Origin: Flavobacteriales bacterium
Lineage (GTDB): Bacteria > Bacteroidota > Bacteroidia > UBA10329
NCBI GenBank assembly: GCA_003456455.1
Contig: DMRV01000069.1
Span: forward strand, 1-8,062
Direction of reading: 5' to 3'
DNA: 8,062 nucleotides
The stretch's first letter is position 1. Each line of letters starts with the position of its first letter. Shown here one piece after another: positions 1 to 4,540 of this stretch. A program made the position numbers and the translations under genes. The notes under the pieces were generated by a model. That model saw only the letters and a list, made by a program, of their open reading frames with translations. It ran no database searches and had not been told where the DNA came from.

Positions 1-317
1 ATAATGGCAATTGCAATGACCACAAACAAATAGGTCATTTCCTTTATAGCAAGCTGCTCAGTTCTATATCTCAGAATACCAAAAATGGCAAACAGACCAA
101 ACGCAAACCCTAGCTGGAGTTTTACCCCGCTTAATAGGTAACTCACAAAAAATATGAGCAGGTTTAGGATAAAGTAGGTGAAGAGGTAATCTTTTCGATT
201 ATGAACCGGATAATAAATTAATCGAATGACTACGAAGGCAACGAAGAAGTTGATTGATAATCGAAAAAATAACTCTAGAAAGTCCGCATCATAAAGTGGG
301 CTACCAAATATTTCCAT
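1..317 (-). CDS. DUF4956 integral membrane protein, N-terminal part (3' end off the left edge)
   Basis: An open frame of about 105 codons starts at an ATG (317-315) and runs off the left edge of the window, so the C-terminus is missing. The visible part has hydrophobic segments at about residues 16-36, 43-63, 68-82 and 97-105 onward, suggesting several membrane helices. Around residues 79-99 it carries the sequence RYRTEQLAIKEMTYLF, preceded by an FAIFGIL stretch. I recognise this as the signature of the DUF4956 family, a small inner-membrane family of unknown biochemical function that is repeatedly encoded beside VTC-domain proteins. Its start overlaps the end of the upstream VTC gene by 17 nt, so the two are very likely translated together. 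Inference: it could be the membrane partner, possibly a channel or anchor, of the soluble VTC protein. The family call is fairly sure; the function is not known. Confidence 0.8.
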   Translation of the reverse strand, partial: MEIFGSPLYDADFLELFFRLSINFFVAFVVIRLIYYPVHNRKDYLFTYFILNLLIFFVSYLLSGVKLQLGFAFGLFAIFGILRYRTEQLAIKEMTYLFVVIAIAI

Positions 318-1068
318 TAGGAGAAAGTTTGTTTAGTTTAAGAAGTTTAGGCTTGTAGTTATTGTAACGTTTGGTTTTATCCAGTAAAACCATTCCTAGG
401 CAGTATTTACTCATAGAATCAGGATACACCGACAGCTTTTTCAGAGTGCTCAATATTGGGGTGTGGGGTTCACTTTCCGAATCACGCTTTACCTCTACAA
501 CCCCCAAATGCTCAACAGTTTTCTTTTCGCCATTCATGGAGAAGGAAAGTCCCGTGTCGATTGTTATCCGCTCTTTAAATACCGTGCTAACTAGGGTAAT
601 TCGGTGGAAAAGGATTTCAATTGCTGGAACAAGCTTATTGGCATTTAAAGAAGATGAAGATGAAAGAAAAGCTGCCTCATCTGGCATTATGGTGCGGAGG
701 TCATCCTGCTTTGCAATGCGAGATTTCTTAGTAAGACCTTTGTTTGTTTTGAGTTTTAGCTCAAAAAACCGCGTACTACTTCCAACATATTCTCGCGCAC
801 GAACCTTTGTCCGGTTAAGCTTGCCGCGTAAATGTTCGTTCAGGAGATGCTTGTCTTCTGTATCGAAATAAATTGTTTTGTATTGAAACATTCGCGAACC
901 TGCTATTTCCAAAACCTGATAATGATCCTTTAAATCCTCAAGCGCTTTTTCAACGTTTTCTAATGAAACCTGATACTTTGTGTCGGTTCTATTCATAAGC
1001 GCCACAGAGTCCATTTCGCTTAAAGAAATGGGGTGGAACTTAGCTATGGTTTCGGCAATAGAACTCAA
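301..1068 (-). CDS. VTC-domain protein (polyphosphate polymerase-like, triphosphate tunnel fold)
   Basis: This 255-residue protein matches the VTC domain of the CYTH/triphosphate-tunnel superfamily, the fold that makes polyphosphate in yeast Vtc4. The expected charged tunnel residues are visible in order: R27 and K31 (NRTDTKY), TIYFDT at 65-70, K88/R90/R92 (KVRAREY), E103/K105/K107 (ELKLKTNKG), K114-R117, R167 (ERITIDTG), E192/K194 (VVEVKRD) and S220-K221 (SKYCLGM). It has no signal peptide or membrane helix, so it should be cytoplasmic. The start is a TTG (1068-1066) overlapping the TGA of the upstream lipoprotein gene as TTGA. A stop lies three codons upstream, and the first ATG (residue 19) would remove the family's usual N-terminal PISLxEMDS stretch. 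The 3' end overlaps the DUF4956 gene. Polyphosphate synthesis is inferred from family; triphosphatase or nucleotidyl activity is also possible for this fold. Confidence 0.85.
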   Translation of the reverse strand: MSSIAETIAKFHPISLSEMDSVALMNRTDTKYQVSLENVEKALEDLKDHYQVLEIAGSRMFQYKTIYFDTEDKHLLNEHLRGKLNRTKVRAREYVGSSTRFFELKLKTNKGLTKKSRIAKQDDLRTIMPDEAAFLSSSSSLNANKLVPAIEILFHRITLVSTVFKERITIDTGLSFSMNGEKKTVEHLGVVEVKRDSESEPHTPILSTLKKLSVYPDSMSKYCLGMVLLDKTKRYNNYKPKLLKLNKLSPNGNIW

Positions 1069-1463
1069 CGTCTTACTTCAAAATCAGGAAGAATAATGTC
1101 TTCGTTATTGCCTGAGATTTCGACCGTTTGGCTAATTTCTTCTGTTCCCGAAGGGCAAGAATCACAATCAGAATAAACGAAAACCGTGTATGTTCCAGGA
1201 CGCAAGTATTGGAAACGGAACGACCCATCAAAACTCGTTTTGTACGAATCATCGTAATAGTTGTCGCCATCACCATAAATGATGAACACGTCTTCATCTG
1301 CTAGGTAGTATTCCTCCTGCAAAACACCAGAACCGTTGTAGTTAAAGGCATAGACTTTCCCGTAAATTACTGATGTGCCACCTTCGCCTTCAGGTTTTGT
1401 ACAACCAGATAATAGAACAAAAAGAAGCGACCAAAGAAAAAGGTGTGTTGAAATAGTTCTCAT
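1065..1463 (-). CDS. Small lipoprotein with carboxypeptidase-regulatory/CnaB-like beta-sandwich
   Basis: This 132-residue protein begins with a lipoprotein signal: a short N-terminus, a hydrophobic core at about residues 7-18 and the lipobox LLSGC, with acylation expected at C21. A short linker of Gly, Glu and Pro follows. The rest resembles one Ig-like domain of the carboxypeptidase-regulatory/CnaB type: an opening strand VIYGKVYAF (32-40), an acidic, tyrosine-rich loop (59-73) and the typical SFDGSFRF...LRPGTYTVFVYS ending (77-98). C100 and C103 could form a small disulfide loop. The acidic DGDNYYDD stretch could bind calcium, which is inference. Such domains are common on the Bacteroidota cell surface and do not reveal a specific role. 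It is the first gene of the leftward unit, and its stop overlaps the TTG start of the VTC gene. No Shine-Dalgarno is seen before the ATG. The specific function is unknown. Confidence 0.75.
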   Translation of the reverse strand: MRTISTHLFLWSLLFVLLSGCTKPEGEGGTSVIYGKVYAFNYNGSGVLQEEYYLADEDVFIIYGDGDNYYDDSYKTSFDGSFRFQYLRPGTYTVFVYSDCDSCPSGTEEISQTVEISGNNEDIILPDFEVRR

Positions 1464-1478
1464 GTGAATTAAGGCAAT

Positions 1479-1507
1479 GTTAAGAATTCCGAAAGGGGAA
1501 TTTTAAC
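1479..1507. repeat. Imperfect inverted repeat (11-bp stem, 6-nt loop)
   Basis: GTTAAGAATTCC and GGAATTTTAAC face each other across GAAAGG. They pair over 11 bp with one bulged base. It lies 16 nt upstream of the lipoprotein ATG, so on that strand it could be either an operator or a hairpin in the 5' leader. There is no U-run, so it is not a typical terminator. Confidence 0.6.
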
Positions 1508-1516
1508 AGAATTCTG
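1507..1516. repeat. Perfect 10-bp palindrome CAGAATTCTG
   Basis: This short perfect palindrome shares AGAATTC with the left arm of the neighbouring inverted repeat (1483-1489). The two copies start exactly 25 bp apart. It could be half of a regulator binding site, but a short AT-rich palindrome can also arise by chance. Confidence 0.4.
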
Positions 1517-1575
1517 ATTGGTTTTTATGAAATCGCGAAGGTACACGAAACCGCAAATCTAGTTCAAGTTAATTG

Positions 1576-1606
1576 GAGGTTATCAGTATGGATGAGAGTT
1601 AACCTC
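1576..1606 (+). other. Leader hairpin enclosing a four-codon reading frame
   Basis: GAGGTTA (1576-1582) and TAACCTC (1600-1606) are perfect reverse complements separated by 17 nt. The left arm includes most of the Shine-Dalgarno-like GGAGGT (1575-1580). Seven nt after that sequence lies an ATG (1588), whose frame is Met-Asp-Glu-Ser followed by TAA within the right arm. It sits about 30 nt before the holB start. A role in controlling holB translation or transcription is conceivable, but nothing else supports it. Confidence 0.3.
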
Positions 1607-1635
1607 AGAATCATGTGATAGCTTACTTTTGGAAG

Positions 1636-2766
1636 ATGCTGTTTTCTCAGGTTGTTGGTCAGTCGGAATTAAAGAAAAAACTACACGATTCGGTTACGAA
1701 TGGACGCGTGGCGCATGCTCAGATGTTGGTCGGTTCGGTTGGCTCGGGTTCGCTTCCATTGGCGTTGGCATTTGCTCAGTATTTGGCATGTAAGCACCGT
1801 GCAGAAACCGATTCGTGCGGAAAATGCGACTCTTGCGTGCGTTATGCCAAGTTGGAGCATCCCGATTTACAGCTGATTTTTCCGAAGAACAATAAATCCA
1901 CCCCGAAACTCCCCAGCAAAAACTTTTTGACCGAATGGCGAAAAGCTGTTCTCGCCAATCCATATCTCAACTTAAATGATTGGCTGAAAGAGGTAGGAAT
2001 TGATAATATGCAGGGCATCATCCATGTGGGAGACAGCCGTGAAGTGTTACAAAACCTCAGCTACAAAGCATACGAAGCGGATTATCGTGTAGTGCTAATT
2101 TGGTTGGCGGAACATATGAACACGGCTGCAGCAAATAAGCTCCTGAAAATTCTAGAAGAACCGCCCGAAAGAACGGTTTTTCTATTGGTGGCTGAAAGCA
2201 CGGAAAACATGTTGCAAACCATCCTTTCGCGGGTGCAAATGCACCGACTAGGAAGGTTGAGCGAAGCCGAAATTGCCACGGCATTATCTGCGGAAAGCGA
2301 TGAGTTAGATCAAATTGAAAAATTCGCCCATTTGGCGGATGGAGACTTGAACCTTGCCAAGCATTTGATTGAAGACCAAACGTCAATTACCAATTCGATT
2401 AACTTTTTTATTCGGTGGATGCGTGCTTGTTATGGCGTTCAAATGGACACCATTCAAGGGTTGTGCGAAGAGTTTAATTCCTTAGGGAGAGAACAACAAA
2501 AGGCCTTACTCACGCAATCGAGTGCCATTTTGCGCAAAGTGCTTATGTACCGAACCTTGCCAGATATGGAAGGAAAACTATTGAAAGAAGAACTCGATTT
2601 CGTGCATAAATTCTCTCGATTTATTGCCGTTGAAAACTCGGCTAAAATGCTGGAAGCGCTGAATGATGCGAACTATCATATTGAGCGAAATGCCAATGCG
2701 CGAATCACCTTCACAGACCTTTCTTTCAAGTTATCAGACCTTGTTCTGAGCGAGGCGATGAAGTAA
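1636..2766 (+). CDS. holB: DNA polymerase III subunit delta' (clamp loader)
   Basis: This 376-residue protein is the delta' subunit of the replicative clamp loader, which loads the sliding clamp on primed DNA together with the tau/gamma and delta subunits. The N-terminus (MLFSQVVGQSELKKKL, then RVAHAQ at 24-29) is typical of the family. The P-loop position reads GSVGSGS (33-39) with the lysine missing, as expected for the non-hydrolysing delta' subunit. A zinc-binding module has C52, C61, C64 and C67. The conserved NKLLKILEEPP (167-177) and the SRV (198-200) arginine-finger motif follow; in delta' the SRC/SRV arginine acts on the neighbouring ATPase subunit. The frame extends seven codons further to a GTG at 1615, but the ATG at 1636 matches the usual family start. 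Neither start has a good Shine-Dalgarno. It is the first gene of the rightward series and precedes ricT, as the homologous pair does in other phyla. Confidence 0.95.
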   Translation: MLFSQVVGQSELKKKLHDSVTNGRVAHAQMLVGSVGSGSLPLALAFAQYLACKHRAETDSCGKCDSCVRYAKLEHPDLQLIFPKNNKSTPKLPSKNFLTEWRKAVLANPYLNLNDWLKEVGIDNMQGIIHVGDSREVLQNLSYKAYEADYRVVLIWLAEHMNTAAANKLLKILEEPPERTVFLLVAESTENMLQTILSRVQMHRLGRLSEAEIATALSAESDELDQIEKFAHLADGDLNLAKHLIEDQTSITNSINFFIRWMRACYGVQMDTIQGLCEEFNSLGREQQKALLTQSSAILRKVLMYRTLPDMEGKLLKEELDFVHKFSRFIAVENSAKMLEALNDANYHIERNANARITFTDLSFKLSDLVLSEAMK

Positions 2767-2786
2767 TTGATGGCACAGCCATCGAA
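2767..2786 (+). repeat. Hairpin after holB
   Basis: GATGGC-ACA-GCCATC forms a perfect 6-bp stem, extendable by a G-U and an A-U pair, right after the holB stop codon. No U-run follows, so it is a weak candidate for a terminator. It may instead stabilise the 3' end of the holB message. Confidence 0.45.
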
Positions 2787-2806
2787 ACAATTAAATTTGC
2801 CTTATC

Positions 2807-2843
2807 AGAAACCATCAAACCCTTAGGTTTTGAATTGGTTTCT
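2807..2843 (+). repeat. Long hairpin in the holB-ricT gap
   Basis: AGAAACCA (2807-2814) pairs perfectly with TGGTTTCT (2836-2843). Inside it TCAAACC pairs with GGTTTTGA with one bulge, giving about 15 bp in total around a small apical loop. It ends 22 nt before the ricT ATG and lacks a U-run. It could be an RNA processing or stability element, or could modulate ricT expression. Confidence 0.5.
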
Positions 2844-2865
2844 CATTCTAAAAAGCAAGAGATAG

Positions 2866-4074
2866 ATGGGTTGTAGTGGATGTAGTAATGGGAAGACGGA
2901 AAGCGGCTTACCCAGAGGATGTAAGAGTAACGGAGCTTGCCAAACAGGAAGTTGCGACAAACTGAGCGTATTCAATTATTTGTCAAACATGGAAGACACG
3001 GTAGGATATACCGTATCTGAATTTGTTGAGGTTCGATTTAAGAATACGCGGAAACAATTTTTTAAGCAAGAAAACCTGCGTTTGACAGAAGGAGATGTGG
3101 TAGCTGTAGAAGCCTCTCCGGGTCATGACATTGGAACGGTTTCCCTTTCTGGCGATTTGGTGATGTTGCAAATGCGCAAGCGAAAAGTGGATTCGGCAAC
3201 AGCGGATTTCAAAAAGATTTACCGCAAAGCAACGCAGCCCGACATTGAAAAATGGCAAGAAGCCGTTGAACTTGAAAAAGCCACCAAAACTCGTGCACGC
3301 ATAATTGCAAGAGAATTGGGGCTGAATATGAAGATTAGCGATGTCGAATTTCAAGGCGATAAGAGCAAAGCAGTATTTTATTACACGGCCGAGGACCGAG
3401 TTGATTTTCGGGAACTGATTCGCAAGTATGCTGATGAGTTCAAGGTTCGGGTGGAAATGAAACAGATTGGTGCTAGGCAGGAAGCTGCTCGCGTTGGAGG
3501 AATTGGAACCTGCGGCCGAGAGCTATGTTGTTCCACTTGGCTAACGGATTTCAGGACCGTGAGCACGAGTGCGGCACGCTATCAGCAGCTTTCGCTCAAT
3601 CCGCAAAAGCTAGCAGGACAGTGCGGTAAACTAAAATGTTGCCTCAATTTTGAACTCGATAGTTATCTGGACGCTTTGAAAGGGTTTCCAAGTCAGCGAA
3701 CAAAATTGGAGACCCAAAAGGGAACAGCTTTCACACAAAAAGTGGATATTTTTAGAGGAGTAATGTGGTTTACGCTGCGCGATGACCCAAGCAATTTTAT
3801 TGAAGTGCCGATTGAGCGCGTGAAGGAAATTCAGCAAATGAACAAGGACGGTGAGAAACCTGCCATGTTGGTTGAGAAGGAATATGTTGCCGTACCGGTT
3901 GTAAAGCACGATTACGAAAATGTGGTTGGTCAAGATGATTTGACTCGATTTGATCGTCCAAAAGGACAAGGCGGACAGAAAAATCGTTCGAATAACAAAC
4001 GCAGAAACAACCGGAACCGCAACAAGAACAGGAAACCAAGAAATAGCCCGAACAAGCCGAATAATGCAAAATAA
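2866..4074 (+). CDS. ricT: PSP1-domain iron-sulfur protein, RicT/YaaT family
   Basis: This 402-residue cytoplasmic protein belongs to the PSP1 C-terminal domain family (RicT, formerly YaaT). In Bacillus, RicT with RicA and RicF forms an Fe-S complex that directs RNase Y-dependent mRNA maturation. The core spans about residues 52-275 and contains the two family cysteine clusters GTCGRELCCSTWL (C216, C221, C222) and GQCGKLKCCLNFE (C253, C258, C259), the likely cluster ligands. An extra N-terminal segment has C3, C6, C19, C25 and C30 in a Gly/Ser-rich context, as I know from Bacteroidota members. The C-terminal tail (about 366-402) is almost all Lys, Arg, Asn, Gly and Pro, suggesting disorder and RNA or ribosome contact (inference). 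No RicA or RicF gene is in the window, so its partners here are unknown. It follows holB by 99 nt and overlaps gldH by 11 nt. Confidence 0.9.
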   Translation: MGCSGCSNGKTESGLPRGCKSNGACQTGSCDKLSVFNYLSNMEDTVGYTVSEFVEVRFKNTRKQFFKQENLRLTEGDVVAVEASPGHDIGTVSLSGDLVMLQMRKRKVDSATADFKKIYRKATQPDIEKWQEAVELEKATKTRARIIARELGLNMKISDVEFQGDKSKAVFYYTAEDRVDFRELIRKYADEFKVRVEMKQIGARQEAARVGGIGTCGRELCCSTWLTDFRTVSTSAARYQQLSLNPQKLAGQCGKLKCCLNFELDSYLDALKGFPSQRTKLETQKGTAFTQKVDIFRGVMWFTLRDDPSNFIEVPIERVKEIQQMNKDGEKPAMLVEKEYVAVPVVKHDYENVVGQDDLTRFDRPKGQGGQKNRSNNKRRNNRNRNKNRKPRNSPNKPNNAK

Positions 4075-4540
4075 GCCTACTCTTTTTTGGGGAGTGCTGC
4101 TTGCCTTAAGCTTGGTTGGTTGTGGTCAAGTGCTGTTTCAAGACAGCCAGCCCGTTCCTAACAAAAATTGGGAAATTGGTAGTAACATCACCTTCGATGT
4201 GGAGGTTAAAGATACCATGACGGGCTACGATTTTTACATTGATTTGCGCAACGAGGCAACGTATCCGTATGCCAACATTTACATGTTTGTAAACACAACC
4301 TTTCCTTCGGGGAAAAGCGCCAAAGACACGGTCGAGTGCATTTTGGCTGATAGAACGGGTCGTTGGCTTGGGAGTAGCGGCTTGGGAGATGTAATTGACA
4401 ATCACATACTGTTCAAGGAAAATATCCGTTTCCCAAACTCAGGAACATATTCTTTTGAGTTTGAACAAGGCATGAGAAATGAGGCGCTGCCCGCCATTCT
4501 TGATGTAGGAATCTCCTTAGAAAAACACAAGAAAAAGTAG
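4064..4540 (+). CDS. gldH: Gliding motility lipoprotein GldH
   Basis: This 158-residue protein starts with a lipoprotein signal (hydrophobic core at about 6-18, lipobox LVGC) with acylation expected at C20. The mature part has the GldH pattern: W36 near the start, DFYIDLRNEATYPYANIYMFV (56-76), the DT of KDTVE (88-89), LADRTGRWLGSSGLGD (94-109), then GTYSFEFEQGMR (127-138) and a final DVGISLEK. GldH is required for gliding in Flavobacterium johnsoniae and is found almost only in Bacteroidota; its molecular role is not settled. The frame is open upstream to about 3950, but that part lies inside ricT, and the signal peptide fixes the start at the ATG at 4064. It overlaps ricT by 11 nt and mrcA by 1 nt, so translational coupling is likely. 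Its presence suggests gliding or type IX secretion but does not prove that the cell is motile. Confidence 0.93.
   Translation: MQNKPTLFWGVLLALSLVGCGQVLFQDSQPVPNKNWEIGSNITFDVEVKDTMTGYDFYIDLRNEATYPYANIYMFVNTTFPSGKSAKDTVECILADRTGRWLGSSGLGDVIDNHILFKENIRFPNSGTYSFEFEQGMRNEALPAILDVGISLEKHKKK

Larger units (their letters stand above)
1464..1635. other. Divergent intergenic region
   Basis: This 172-nt gap separates the leftward lipoprotein-VTC-DUF4956 unit from the rightward holB unit, so it should hold promoters for both. I see an imperfect inverted repeat (1479-1507), a second short palindrome (1507-1516), and a Shine-Dalgarno-like GGAGGT with a four-codon frame enclosed in a hairpin (1576-1606). 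On the minus strand a TAGATTTG (1561-1554) matches the Bacteroidota -7 consensus TAnnTTTG, but no TTTG lies at the proper upstream spacing, so no promoter is assigned. No tRNA or other RNA gene was recognised. Confidence 0.7.

Noticed and set aside
371..871. Open frame of 166 codons on the plus strand
   Set aside because: It lies wholly antisense to the VTC gene, whose conserved residues are on the other strand; its translation resembles no protein family.
1554..1561. Minus-strand TAGATTTG as a promoter for the lipoprotein unit
   Set aside because: It fits the -7 consensus but has no -33 element about 19 nt upstream, so it is too weak to list as a promoter.
1624..1631. TACTTTTG matching the Bacteroidota -7 promoter consensus
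   Set aside because: It would start transcription at or after the holB ATG, and no TTTG is found at the -33 spacing; taken as chance.
1615..1635. GTG start for holB, adding seven residues
   Set aside because: The family normally begins at the MLFSQVVGQ position; the extra residues IAYFWK are not typical and have no ribosome binding site.
2770..2826. Small 18-codon frame (MAQPSKQLNLPYQ...) between holB and ricT
   Set aside because: It lies within the hairpin-rich gap, has no ribosome binding site and no recognisable features.
3950..4063. Upstream extension of gldH
   Set aside because: The region codes for the RicT tail, and the extension would place the lipoprotein signal internally; the start at 4064 gives a standard signal peptide.
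3631..4069. Several antisense open frames across ricT
   Set aside because: They are shadows of a clearly conserved coding sequence and contain no known motifs.
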